This document shows, piece by piece, positions 7,367 to 16,600 of a DNA stretch of 64,000 bases. Within the stretch, counting starts at the first letter, position 1. Every line of letters starts with the position of its first letter. This stretch comes from Bin18 sp965242795 (GTDB taxonomy: Bacteria > Desulfobacterota > Binatia > Bin18). Below the pieces are notes generated by a model. It ran no database searches. It was given only the letters and a program-made list of their open reading frames with translations, and was not told where the DNA came from. Position numbers and translations under genes: made by a program. The stretch covers positions 372,001-436,000 of the forward strand of contig OZ251505.1 in assembly GCA_965242795.1 (NCBI GenBank), read 5' to 3'.

Positions 7367-8623
7367 CTACACCATCAGGCCGACCGGATTCTCCAGCAGG
7401 TTCTTGAACTCTTGCAGGAATTGCGCGGACGTGGCGCCGTCCAGCACCCGGTGGTCGCTGGACAGCGTGACGAGCATGGTGCGCGCGATGGCGATCTGTC
7501 CCTCCCGCACGACCGGCCGCTCCTTGATGGCGCTGGTCGCCAGAATCGCGGCCTGCGGCGGATTGATGACCGCGGTGAAATGTTCGACCGGATACATGCC
7601 CAGGTTGGAGATGGTGAAGCTGCCGCCGGACAGATCCTCCGGCCGCGGCTTGCCGCTGCGCGCGCGTTCCACCAACGCGCCGGCCTGTGCCGCGATCTCC
7701 AACAGCGACAGACGTTGACAGTCGTGCAGCACCGGCACGATCAACCCGTCTTCGAGCGCCACCGCAATACCGATGTTGACGTCGTCGCGGAACACGCGGC
7801 CCTCGGGGGTGAACGCCGCGTTGACGCGCGGGTGCCGCTGGAGTGCGACCGCGGCGGCCTTGACCAACAGATGGGTGTACGTCACTTCCCCGGGCACGCG
7901 GTCGCTCAGCTTGAGCGAGGTGCGCAGGCGGACGGCCTCGGACATGTCGATCTCGCTGGTGACGAAGAAATGCGGCGCCTCGCGCATACTGTCGGCCATG
8001 CGTTTCGCAATCGCGGCCCGCATCCGCGAAAACGGCTCCACCCGTCCTTCTCCCGCCACGGCCGGCGGGGCCGCGGCGGAGACCGGCGCGCCGGTCCGGG
8101 CGGTCGGAGCACGCACGCCCTCCAAATCCTGCTTGATGATACGCCCGCCCGGGCCGCTGCCCTGCACGGCGGACAGGTCTATTCCGCGTTCCGCGGCGAT
8201 CTTCTTGACGATGGGCGAGGCCAGCACCCGGCCCCCCTTCTTGCGGACGGACGGGGCGATTGTGGGCGCGGCGTCGCGGATTTTGCGGACCTTCTTGTTC
8301 GCGGTCTTGGCCGCGGGTTTTTTCGCCGCGGCGCGGGGGCGTTTTCCGTTCGCGGGCGGCGGGGCGCCGTCCACCGCTTCGCCTTGCTCTTCGGTCAAGA
8401 GGGCGATCACGCTGCCGACCGGGACGGATTCGCCTTCCGGCACGCGAATCGCGGCCAGAAACCCCTCGTCCAGGGCTTCCATCTCCATGTCCGCCTTGTC
8501 AGTCTCCACCTCGGCAATGACGTCGCCGACCTCGACCCGGTCGCCGACCTTCTTCAGCCACGCGAGAATCTTCCCCTCCTCCATGGTGTCACTCATGCGG
8601 GGCATGATGACTTCAATCGGCAT
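7367..8623 (-). CDS. pdhC: Dihydrolipoamide acyltransferase (E2) of a 2-oxoacid dehydrogenase, probably pyruvate type
   Basis: 418 aa. ATG 8623 follows GAGGAGG, and the protein begins at the lipoyl domain. Domains in order: lipoyl domain (residues ~1-80) with the modified Lys 43 in 'ETDKADMEM'; a Pro/Ala/Lys-rich linker; a peripheral subunit-binding domain (~130-165, 'ASPIVKKIAAERGID', 'GSGPGGRIIKQDL'); and a catalytic core with 'SSDHRVLDGA', the HxxxDG active site. The lipoyl sequence 'MPIEVIMPRMSDTMEEGKI' is most like pyruvate dehydrogenase E2. The enzyme's E1 partner must be encoded elsewhere. LipA and LipB, encoded just downstream, would lipoylate it. Confidence 0.93.
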   Translation of the reverse strand: MPIEVIMPRMSDTMEEGKILAWLKKVGDRVEVGDVIAEVETDKADMEMEALDEGFLAAIRVPEGESVPVGSVIALLTEEQGEAVDGAPPPANGKRPRAAAKKPAAKTANKKVRKIRDAAPTIAPSVRKKGGRVLASPIVKKIAAERGIDLSAVQGSGPGGRIIKQDLEGVRAPTARTGAPVSAAAPPAVAGEGRVEPFSRMRAAIAKRMADSMREAPHFFVTSEIDMSEAVRLRTSLKLSDRVPGEVTYTHLLVKAAAVALQRHPRVNAAFTPEGRVFRDDVNIGIAVALEDGLIVPVLHDCQRLSLLEIAAQAGALVERARSGKPRPEDLSGGSFTISNLGMYPVEHFTAVINPPQAAILATSAIKERPVVREGQIAIARTMLVTLSSDHRVLDGATSAQFLQEFKNLLENPVGLMV

Positions 8624-8713
8624 ACCGTCCTCCTCGTCCTGCGCAGAGTATAGCCGCTCGCCGGGGAAACGTGAAAGGAGGCGCCGGGCCGTCAAGCGGC
8701 GCGACGAGGCGCT

Positions 8714-9358
8714 TCACAGCAGACGAAACGACCGCCGATGCGCCGGACAGGGGCCGCAACGGCGCAGCGCCTCGCGGTGGGCGACCGTGGCGTACCCCTT
8801 GTGGCGCACGAATCCGTATTCTGGATAACGGCGGTCCAGCTCGATCATCAGCCGGTCGCGGTAGGTCTTGGCGACGATCGACGCCGCGGCGATGGAATAT
8901 ACGTCGCGGTCGCCCTTGGGAAACGCCGTTTGCGAAGACGGACAGTCCGGCAGGCGGCGGCCGTCGAGCAGGACGTGATCGGGCGGCGTCGGCAGTCGGG
9001 CGACCGCCAAGCGCATGGCTTTCAGGCCGGCCTGATAGATGTTGATCCGGTCGATTTCGCCGACCTCGACCACGCCGATGCCGATGCCCGCGGCGGCCGC
9101 GCGGATTGCCGGCTCCAGGCGTTCGCGCGCTTTTGGGGTCAGGGTCTTGGAGTCGCGCACCCCGGCCGGAAACGTCGCGGGGAGGCCGCCCTCCGCTGCG
9201 CGGTCCCGCGTCGGACGGGGGAACACCGCCGCAGCGGCGACGACCGGTCCGGCCAGCGGCCCCATCCCCACTTCATCCACGCCGGCCACGAGGCTCAGAC
9301 CAGCGCCCCAGAGCCGCCGCTCGACTTCCAGGGTCGGATACACTACGCGGGAGGCCAC
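8714..9358 (-). CDS. rnhB: Ribonuclease HII
   Basis: About 214 aa from a GTG at 9356-9358, which has GGAGG about 10 nt upstream; a longer in-frame version would run into the methyltransferase gene and adds only low-complexity sequence. Removes ribonucleotides from DNA. Active-site residues are all present: D and E in 'VAGVDEVGMGPLAGPVVAAA', the D in 'LLDGRRLP', and the D in 'DRDVYSIAAASIVAKTYRD'. 'DSKTLTPKARE' is also typical. Length fits the family. It lies 22 nt after the methyltransferase gene and 90 nt before E2, on the same strand. Confidence 0.93.
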   Translation of the reverse strand: MASRVVYPTLEVERRLWGAGLSLVAGVDEVGMGPLAGPVVAAAAVFPRPTRDRAAEGGLPATFPAGVRDSKTLTPKARERLEPAIRAAAAGIGIGVVEVGEIDRINIYQAGLKAMRLAVARLPTPPDHVLLDGRRLPDCPSSQTAFPKGDRDVYSIAAASIVAKTYRDRLMIELDRRYPEYGFVRHKGYATVAHREALRRCGPCPAHRRSFRLL

Positions 9359-9380
9359 GCGCCGGGCTCCCTCCGCAGGC

Positions 9381-10121
9381 TCAGGCGGTTCTTCGCGCCC
9401 GGACGGCGAACAGCGGGTCGGCGCTCGGGGAGCTTCCGAGAGGGGGTGTCGAGCCGGGAACGCCGAATCTGCGTTCTCGAACCGGGCCGCAGTCTTCGAA
9501 GACCGCGTCTTCATAGCCGCCCGCGGTGCGAAAGTAGGAGCGGACCAGCGCGGCCCGCCCGGCGTCGTCCAACGTCTGCCAGACGCGCACCGCCTTGGTG
9601 GGAAACATGCGGTTCGAGAACAGGACCAGGAACGGACACCCGGACTTCAAGACGCGCCGCACGTCACGGAACACCGCGACCGGTCGGGTCAGGTATTGAA
9701 TGGAGACGGTGACCACCACGCCGTCGAACGTTGCGTCGGCGAACGGCAGGACGGGATTCCGGTTGAGGTCGTGCACGGCCGCGGCGTCGAGGTCCGGGTT
9801 GTCCGCCATTTCATCGGCGTTCAGCCCGAGTCCGATCAGCTTGTGCCTGGGAAAGTCAGCGGGGAAGTGCGAACGCCAACTGCTCATCAGGTCGAGATAG
9901 ACGCCGCCCGGGGCGAACGTCCGCGCCATGCACCGTCCGGCCGCGGCTATCGCGCCCGCGTCGATGTGGACGACCTTTCTGGGCTGGCGGTAGAACAGCG
10001 CGTCGTCCTGCTCGTCGAGGCGCCGGAACAGGTCGGCCGGCAGCAGTTCGCGCAGCACCCGTTCCAACAGGCGGTCCGCGTCCGGCGGTTCGTTGAACGT
10101 CGCGCGTCCGTGCAAGACCAC
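9381..10121 (-). CDS. Class I SAM-dependent methyltransferase-like protein
   Basis: 246 aa. It belongs to a methyltransferase subfamily in which motif I reads 'VYLDLMSSWRSHFP' rather than a glycine-rich loop. 'DLNRNPVLPFADATFDGVVVTVSIQYL' matches motifs II-III of type-11 methyltransferases, followed by 'RDVRRVLKSGCPFLVLFSNRMF'. The C-terminal 30 residues are Pro/Ser-rich and probably disordered. Substrate unknown. It lies between the lipid kinase and rnhB on the same strand. Confidence 0.75.
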   Translation of the reverse strand: MVLHGRATFNEPPDADRLLERVLRELLPADLFRRLDEQDDALFYRQPRKVVHIDAGAIAAAGRCMARTFAPGGVYLDLMSSWRSHFPADFPRHKLIGLGLNADEMADNPDLDAAAVHDLNRNPVLPFADATFDGVVVTVSIQYLTRPVAVFRDVRRVLKSGCPFLVLFSNRMFPTKAVRVWQTLDDAGRAALVRSYFRTAGGYEDAVFEDCGPVRERRFGVPGSTPPLGSSPSADPLFAVRARRTA

Positions 10122-10207
10122 TGTCCCATCCTTAGCGCGCTACATTCTGCGAAACGGCTCCCGGCACTCCGCCCGTCGCCCCTCTACCACACCGCCTCGC
10201 GGGCTGC

Positions 10208-11107
10208 CTAGCAACGGCCCGCGGGCAGGAGGACGGATAAGGCGCGCGGCACCGCGCGCAGGGTGACCGGCAAGCGTCCGATCCGTTCGCCGTCCGCATA
10301 CACTTCCGCGGGGTCGTCGGAATCGACGCGCATTTCCCTGCCGCGCAGGCTCTCGACGCCGCTCGCATAGACGTGCGTGCCGCGGAAGACGCGCGGAAAG
10401 GCGCACAGCAGCAGTTCCCAGCGACCCATGCCGTGGGCGAGACACGCGTCGAGCATCCCGTCGTCCGCCCGTGCCCCGGGCACCAGCCGCATCCCGCGGG
10501 CCGCACTCCACGTATTGCCCACGGCGACGAGCCAACTGTAACTCCGCCGGGCGCGCCCATCGCACACGACCGTGAAGCGTTGCGGGGCGGACACGAACAC
10601 CGAAACGACCGTCACCAGCGAATAGACCGCGGGGAGGCGAATCCGCCGCAGCCGGTTCGCGCGCCGGTTGATCTCCGCGGTCAATCCGATCTGGGCGACC
10701 GACAGAAAATATCGGTCGTTCGCCTGGCCGACGTCGACGCGCCGGCTTTCGCCGGATGCCACGACCCGGCACGCCTCCGACACGCCCAGCGGCAGGCCCA
10801 ACCCGCGCGCGAAATCGTTGCCGCGCCCGGCCGGCACGATGCCGAGGCAGACGGGCGTGCCGACCAGACCGTTCGCCACGGCACAGACCAAGCCGTCGCC
10901 GCCCACCGCAACGACGACGGCGCAGCCGTCGGCCACGGCTTGCCGTGCCAACGCACCCGGCTCGTCCGGCGCCCGGCTGGAGCGGACGTCGTAGGCGAGC
11001 CCGAGGCGTGCGAATTCGCGGCCGGCCTGTTCGGCGCGCCGGGCGCCGGCTCCGCCGCCCGCGGTCGGGTTGACGATCAGCCGCAGGCGGGGCGTCCGTG
11101 GAGGCAT
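10208..11107 (-). CDS. Diacylglycerol kinase family lipid kinase (YegS/BmrU type)
   Basis: 299 aa from ATG 11107, 14 nt after the HMG-CoA reductase stop. Contains the DAGK catalytic domain: 'RLIVNPTAGGGAGARRAE' at the N-terminus, the nucleotide loop 'VVVAVGGDGLVCAVANGL' (GGDG, usually followed by T), and 'GIVPAGRGNDFARGLGLP' (P-x-G-x-G-N-D). The second domain has the typical 'DDGMLDACLAHGMGRWELL' and 'VYADGERIG'. Substrate could be diacylglycerol, phosphatidylglycerol or a sphingoid/isoprenoid lipid; sequence alone does not decide. Its placement with HMG-CoA reductase hints at membrane lipid metabolism. Confidence 0.88.
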   Translation of the reverse strand: MPPRTPRLRLIVNPTAGGGAGARRAEQAGREFARLGLAYDVRSSRAPDEPGALARQAVADGCAVVVAVGGDGLVCAVANGLVGTPVCLGIVPAGRGNDFARGLGLPLGVSEACRVVASGESRRVDVGQANDRYFLSVAQIGLTAEINRRANRLRRIRLPAVYSLVTVVSVFVSAPQRFTVVCDGRARRSYSWLVAVGNTWSAARGMRLVPGARADDGMLDACLAHGMGRWELLLCAFPRVFRGTHVYASGVESLRGREMRVDSDDPAEVYADGERIGRLPVTLRAVPRALSVLLPAGRC

Positions 11108-11121
11108 GCGCAGCGCGGCGT

Positions 11122-12456
11122 CTAGCCGGACGACCGCAGCCCGCCGCGTTCCAGATGGGCTTGCAGGAAGTTCCGACTCCCGTCCGCGGCCATGCTGGCC
11201 GACGCGGACAACTCCAGGCACAGCGCGGTCGCGGCGACGATCTGCGCAAAACGATAGACCTTGCCCGGGCCGGCACAGTCCAGCAACGCCAGATACGCCT
11301 GCGCGTGGGGCAACCCCGTCCCGCCGCCCAGCGTCCCCACTTCCAGCCCGGCGAACCGGATGGCGAGATGCAGGCCACCGGCCGCGGGCTGCGCCGTCAC
11401 CTGCGCCATGCTGCTGGTGCCGACCATGCCGAGGTCCTGGCCCGTGGCCGCGAAGATAGCGGCAATCGCGGACGCCGGCGTAAAGGCCATGGATACCATG
11501 CCGCTGGCCTGCGCGCCGTGGAGGCCCGCGTGCTCCAAGGCCACGATGTCCGCGGCCTGCACGCGCAACACCCGGCGCAGCACCGCGTCCGGCACGTCGG
11601 CCTCCGCCAGCACCGTCTTGCCGTGCCCCGTGTGCCGAAAGAAGGCGTGGCTCGTCTTCTTGTCGCCGCCCATGTTGGCTTCCAGAAAGACGCGCAACGG
11701 CGCGATGCCCGTCTGCGCGGCGAAGCGCTCCGCAACGTAGGCATGGTTCAACGCGTAGGCGTTGCGCGTCATCATGTTCGGCCCGCACGCATCGCCCGTA
11801 GTGAAGCGGTACAGCACGTGACACATCGGGCCCACGACGTGCGTCTCGACCTCGCGCAGCACCGCGTGCCGGCTGAGCAACCCCGGCGTCGCGTCGTCCG
11901 CGGACGGTCCGCCGTTCTCCGAATCCCCGGCCGGCCGTGCGGCCAACCACGTCGCCATGTCTTCGGCCCGCCGCTCTACCCAGTCGGCCAGACGGACGGC
12001 CTCGCGCGTCGAGGAGAACACGAAACAGCAGTCGCGCGTCATGCGGTCGGCCAGCACGTGCGTCCGCACGCCCCCGGCCAAGGCAATCGCGGAGAGCCCG
12101 CGCTGGATCGAGGCCGACAGCCCGCCCTCGGTATGCGCGAGCGGCACGTAAACCTCGTCGTCCGCACGCCCGCGTTCGCACAGCCGGCCGCGCGCGTCCA
12201 ATGCGTACCGTCCGTAGTCGAGCCGCAGCGGCCCGACCACGCCGACCGGCAGCGTCATGCGACCGGTCAGGCATTCCTGGAACGGGGCGAACGCCGCGAC
12301 CTCGCCGTCCAGCACGGTCCGCTGTTCGCGCGGCCAGTGTTCCAGGGCGCGCAGGCGGTGGCGGCGTTCGGCAATCTGTCGGGGGGCGTTCCCGCGCGGC
12401 CAATGCGGAAACCGCGGTGCCGGAGCGGCGTTACGGGGCCGGCCGGTCCCACTCAT
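11122..12456 (-). CDS. 3-hydroxy-3-methylglutaryl-CoA reductase (HMG-CoA reductase)
   Basis: 444 aa. Family features in order: 'TLPVGVVGPLRL' (substrate loop), the catalytic Glu in 'VPLAHTEGGLSASIQRG', 'TGDACGPNMMTRNA' (cofactor-binding D-A-x-G-x-N), 'EANMGGDKKTSHAF' with the catalytic Lys in DKK, 'ATGQDLGMVG' with the catalytic Asp, 'LGGGTGLPHAQAYL', and a late His in 'QAHLERGG'. In the mevalonate pathway it reduces HMG-CoA to mevalonate; some bacterial enzymes run in reverse for mevalonate degradation. Several motif positions differ from the common forms (GP for GM in the N-M motif, GG for CT before DKK), so this is a divergent clade. No other mevalonate genes are seen. It overlaps the diiron gene by 26 nt. 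Confidence 0.9.
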   Translation of the reverse strand: MSGTGRPRNAAPAPRFPHWPRGNAPRQIAERRHRLRALEHWPREQRTVLDGEVAAFAPFQECLTGRMTLPVGVVGPLRLDYGRYALDARGRLCERGRADDEVYVPLAHTEGGLSASIQRGLSAIALAGGVRTHVLADRMTRDCCFVFSSTREAVRLADWVERRAEDMATWLAARPAGDSENGGPSADDATPGLLSRHAVLREVETHVVGPMCHVLYRFTTGDACGPNMMTRNAYALNHAYVAERFAAQTGIAPLRVFLEANMGGDKKTSHAFFRHTGHGKTVLAEADVPDAVLRRVLRVQAADIVALEHAGLHGAQASGMVSMAFTPASAIAAIFAATGQDLGMVGTSSMAQVTAQPAAGGLHLAIRFAGLEVGTLGGGTGLPHAQAYLALLDCAGPGKVYRFAQIVAATALCLELSASASMAADGSRNFLQAHLERGGLRSSG

Positions 12457-13270
12457 CGGTTGGCGATCCTTCCACGTCGCCGGACCGTACGGAAAGCCGC
12501 AGGCGCGCGGCCTTCTTCTCGATGTCGCGGGTGACCGCGCCGAACAGGGTCGGCCCGTCGATGCCGACCTCCGCGGCTTCCGGTTTGAGTGCGACGTAGA
12601 TCGACTCCATCAGACGCAGCAACTCGTCGCGGATGGTGAGAAAGACCCGTCCGAGTTCGGGCCGGCGCGCCAGGGCGTCCCGCAAATACAGTTCGGCGAA
12701 CGCCAGATGGCGGGCTTCGTCGCGCAGGATGCGGCCGGCGATGCCGGCGAACAGCGAGTCGGGGTGCGCCTTGGCCAGCGTGCCGTAGAAGTGCCGCGCC
12801 AGAACGTCGCTCAGCAGGATGCCCCACAGCCATTCGACGCGGTCGCGCGATTTGAACAGCCGCGCCTGATAGCGGAACATGTCCTTGAGCTGGCGCACCT
12901 CCAGCGGACGCTGCCCCAACGTCTCGTAGAACCGGGTCAGGGTCTCGAAATGGCGGGCCTCGTCCAACAGGAACGTGGACAGATAGAGTTGCGCCTCGGT
13001 CTCGTGCGCGGCGAAACACTGCGGGATCGTGGAACTGGCGCCGAGCATGGCGGTCTGCTCACCCAGATAGATCGGGGTGAGCACCATCGCCAGGGCGCGC
13101 CGCTCGCCGCGGCCCAGCGAGATCGGATGGGACCAATCGATATCGGCGGAGGACCACTGCCCCTCGACCCCCTTCCGAAACAATTCCATCAACTTGGCGT
13201 TCTCGATGCGGGGGAATACGCGAATCACGACCCCTTGCCCCCCTCCCCAACCGAAGCGGTGCGGCACCAT
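12431..13270 (-). CDS. Ferritin-like diiron protein (R2-like/AurF-like oxygenase fold)
   Basis: Up to 279 aa. The start could be ATG 13270 or, with a purine-rich stretch upstream, GTG 13228 or 13231 ('VIRVFPRIENAK'). A four-helix diiron site is visible: an early Glu region 'LTPIYLGEQTAML', 'LLDEARHFETLTRFYETLG' (E-x-x-H), and 'ILRDEARHLAFAELYLRDAL' (second E-x-x-H). 'GQWSSADIDWSHPI' near the N-terminus resembles R2-like and N-oxygenase families. It probably activates O2 to oxidise or desaturate a substrate. The 26-nt overlap with HMG-CoA reductase suggests the two act in one pathway, but the reaction is unknown. Confidence 0.72.
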   Translation of the reverse strand: MVPHRFGWGGGQGVVIRVFPRIENAKLMELFRKGVEGQWSSADIDWSHPISLGRGERRALAMVLTPIYLGEQTAMLGASSTIPQCFAAHETEAQLYLSTFLLDEARHFETLTRFYETLGQRPLEVRQLKDMFRYQARLFKSRDRVEWLWGILLSDVLARHFYGTLAKAHPDSLFAGIAGRILRDEARHLAFAELYLRDALARRPELGRVFLTIRDELLRLMESIYVALKPEAAEVGIDGPTLFGAVTRDIEKKAARLRLSVRSGDVEGSPTDEWDRPAP

Positions 13271-13451
13271 AGCAACCCCCCGGCCCCGGTCAAGCTGACA
13301 CGCCGGGGAGCCGTCTCTCGGCCGGCGATTCCCGGACTGTTCGCCCCGACGGTATGGCCCCTCCCGCTCTCCCCGTGAGAGGGTATCTGTCCCTTTGATT
13401 CCCTCGTTTCTTGGGGCGAAGGGAAGGGACAGGAAAACGCTTGAAGGATGT

Positions 13452-13475
13452 AGGGGCGACGCATGCGTCGCCCCT
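13452..13475. repeat. Dispersed palindrome (GACGCATGCGTC core)
   Basis: Perfect inverted repeat with arms AGGGGCGACGCA/TGCGTCGCCCCT. Same core as the copy at 46671-46698. Confidence 0.85.
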
Positions 13476-13520
13476 CCGAAGGATGAGCAGACGCTCAGGA
13501 GTAGATGACGTTATGCGTAG

Positions 13521-13540
13521 GGGCGAAAAATCTTTCGCCC
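13521..13540. repeat. Dispersed palindrome (GGGCGAAA...TTTCGCCC)
   Basis: Inverted repeat GGGCGAAAAA/TCTTTCGCCC, preceded by GTA and followed by a diverged CCTTCCCC end. Related to copies at 36807, 48359 and 56838. Confidence 0.8.
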
Positions 13541-13605
13541 TTCCCCTGCGGGCAGAGCCGATCCTCACCAACACGGCTTGAAACCGAGACCCTTCCGCGT
13601 ATCTC

Positions 13606-13635
13606 CGTAGGGGCGACCGGCCGGTCACCCCTACG
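13606..13635. repeat. Dispersed palindrome (GACCGGCCGGTC core)
   Basis: Inverted repeat CGTAGGGGCGACCGG/CCGGTCACCCCTACG with one mismatch. Same outer arms as other family members but a different core. Confidence 0.85.
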
Positions 13636-13663
13636 CAGGAGGGTCGAGATCATGAGGAGGCAG

Positions 13664-16600
13664 CTACCACCCCAGGTGGCCGTAGAGGGCGACTTGGTGT
13701 GCGGCGCCGCCGGCCTGCGTGGTGCGTTCGCCCTCGACGCTCAGGTCGATCCATTCGCCCAATTCGATCCGTCCGCCCAGGCGGTAGCCGTGGTTCTGTG
13801 GCCCGGCCATCGACAGGCCGCCGTAGGTCGTCAGTAAGCCTGCGCCCTCGTGCGTCACCAAGCCGTAGCCGATGTCGAACTCGACCTGGGCCGGGGACAG
13901 GCCCGGCGGCGTATCCGTTTCGGCGCCCGCCTGGAGCACGTCCGCGCTACCCCACATCTGTTCCACCTGACTCGCTTCCGCGCCCCAGACCGGCGCCACC
14001 GCCAACCACAATCCCCGCTTCGCCTCGCCGGGGTCCAGCTTCAGTGTCAGGCTCGCGCCCCACTCGTCGAACGCCGATTTCTGGTGCGCCAGCAAGTACC
14101 GGCCCCGCGCTTCGATCCTCAAGCCCAGCTTCGTGTGCACGTACTCGAAGCCGCCGCCGAGTTCCGCGCCCACGCCCGTCTCCGCCTTCCCGCCGTCCCA
14201 GCGCCCGCCGACCTCGAAGATGGGCGTCAGGTGGGAGTCCTCCGACACGGCCCACGCCGTGCGGCCTTCCACCATCAGGCGCAGCCGTTGCGCGTCCCCC
14301 GCCGTCTTCGGTAAGCGGTCGTCCGCGTCCACCTCCAATTCCGTCAGGAAGGCGTCCGCCTTCAGCGCCACGTCGATCCGCCGCCACGTCAGCACTTCCT
14401 GCCGGGCGCCGACCGCGGCCATCAACATCTCCAGGTCGGTCTTCACCTTCCCCGCTTCGTCTCTGAGCTTCAGGTCTCCCCAGCCCGCGCCGAACAAGCC
14501 CCACACCCCCAAGCCCGGCCGCGGACTCCAATGCGCATACGGCAAGACGCTCGTCAGCGTGAGGTCCACGGCGCCTTTGGTCACGTCCCGCGTCTCGTAG
14601 TCCACATCGCCTTGGCTATGCGCGACCGCCAGCCCTAGCAGCACGTTCGGCTGCAAGCGGTAGTCCAAGCCCAGGTAGCCGGTGAACACGTTGCCGTCCA
14701 TGCTGAAGTCGTCCTTGGGCTTCCCGTCGAACCCGCCGGCCGTCCCTCGGCCCCACAACGTCCACCCCGACGTCCAGCCCTCGGCGGCTTCCTCGCCCAA
14801 CGGCATGACGAATCGACTCTGCGCCAGTAGCTCCGTTGCCGCCACCCGCCGGAACTGCACCGGGTTGCGCAGCGTTCCGGATGCCGCGCGCAGGTGCGGC
14901 GTCGCGGCGTGGGCGCGGTCGAACCCGCCCTGGCCCAAGCCGGTTCCGTCAGCCATGCCCGGCAGTGCGCCGCTCCCGAATGGGGTCGCGCCGACCAAGC
15001 TTCCCCCTGCCGGCAAACGTACTCCCAGTCCATTCCCCAGCCCGCCCACGAAGGGGCCCGGCGTGTCCCAGGCGCTCAGCGGCGCCGCTCCGCCGTGCGG
15101 GTCGTTCAGGTGGCGCGTCAACGTGTGCCACGCCGCCCCGCGCACCTGCCCGAATTGGCCATCTCCGCCTCCGAGCGGGGAGCCGACCTCCACGCCCAAC
15201 GCCCGCGCCACGCCATACGCCACACCCGCTGCCTGCCGCCAGCGCCCCGCCTGCGGGTCATCGTGCAGCGTCAACGCCTGCCCGCCCACCGTCACTTGGT
15301 TGCCGGTCGGCTGCCGGAGGAACCGCTCGCCGATCACGTCCACCGCGTCCGTCGCCAGCGTCCGCCCCACGCCCGCCAACACCATCCCCAGACTCCGTTT
15401 GCGCGCCCGTTCCGCGTCGTCGTCCTCGATCCGCCCCTCCGCCGTCACGTCCGTCGCCTCGATGACCGGATCGCCCGGCAGCGTCACCGTCACCGTGAAC
15501 GTCTCCACCGGCTCTACCCGCCGGTCGTCTATGGTCGGCACCCGCAGCGTCCCCGCGGTCGTGTCCGCCGCCAGCCGCAACCGGCCCGCTGCTTCCGCTT
15601 GGTAATCCTCGCCCGGCGTCGCGCTGCCCGGCCGGTCCGCCGTCCAGTGGAAGGTGAGCGGCTTGGGCACCGCCCGCGAGAGGGTCAGCGCAAACTCCGC
15701 CACGCCGCCTTCCGCTACCGTGGCGTCCGTGAGGGTTACTTGCACCGGGATGCGTACCACTTCGATGCTGAACGTCAGCGGCGGCGTGGTGACGTCCCCA
15801 TCCGCGTCCGTCGCCGTCAGCATGTATGTCGTCGCCGCCTGCACCGCCGTCGGCGTCCCTGCGATCCGCCCTTCCGCGGAGGCGGTGGGAAGGGTGAAGG
15901 TCAGTCCGGCCGGCGATTCAGGCGTCAGCGTGTACAGCAACGTGCCGTTCCCGCTCCTTGCTCTCGGCAGCAACACGGGCACCATCGGCTCCTGCACCAG
16001 CAGGATCTGCGGGGGCACGACGGCCTCCCCGAAGCTCGGCTGCTCGTCCGCCTCCACCGTCAGCGTGAACGACAGCGGCGGCGTGGTGACGTCCCCATCC
16101 GCGTCCATCGCCGTCAGCGTGTACGTCCTCTTGTCCCGGGCCTCGGTCGGCGTGCCGGTAATCGTCCCGCCGCTCGTCGCGTCCGCCGGCGCCGTGTACG
16201 TCAGCCCCGGCGGTAAGTCGGGCGGCGGGGTGTAGCTCAGCGGCCCGTCCCCGTCCATCGCCGCCGGCAAGACCAACGGCGCGATCGCCGTGCCGACCAC
16301 GTAGGTCCGGTCGATCACCACGGCTTCGAAACTCGGCATCCGATCCGCCTCCACCGTCAGCGTGAACGACAGCGGCGGCGTGGTGACGTCCCCATCCGCG
16401 TCCATCGCCGTCAGCGTGTACGTCCTCTTGTCCCGGGCCTCGGTCGGCGTGCCGCTGATCGTCCCGCCGCCCGTCGCATCCGCCGGCTCGGTGTACGTCA
16501 GCCCCGGCGGTAAGTCGGGCGTCACCGCGTAGCTCAGCGTCCCGTCCCCGCCCGTCGCTGCCGGCAAGACCAGTGGGGGGATCGCCGTGTCGACCATGTA

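Larger units (their letters stand above)
13271..13663. other. Gene-free stretch with three dispersed palindromes
   Basis: No coding sequence is credible here. It separates two minus-strand genes and holds three members of the dispersed palindrome family, listed separately, about 70 nt apart. The unit just upstream of the diiron gene may contain that gene's promoter, but I see no convincing -35/-10 pair. Confidence 0.6.
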
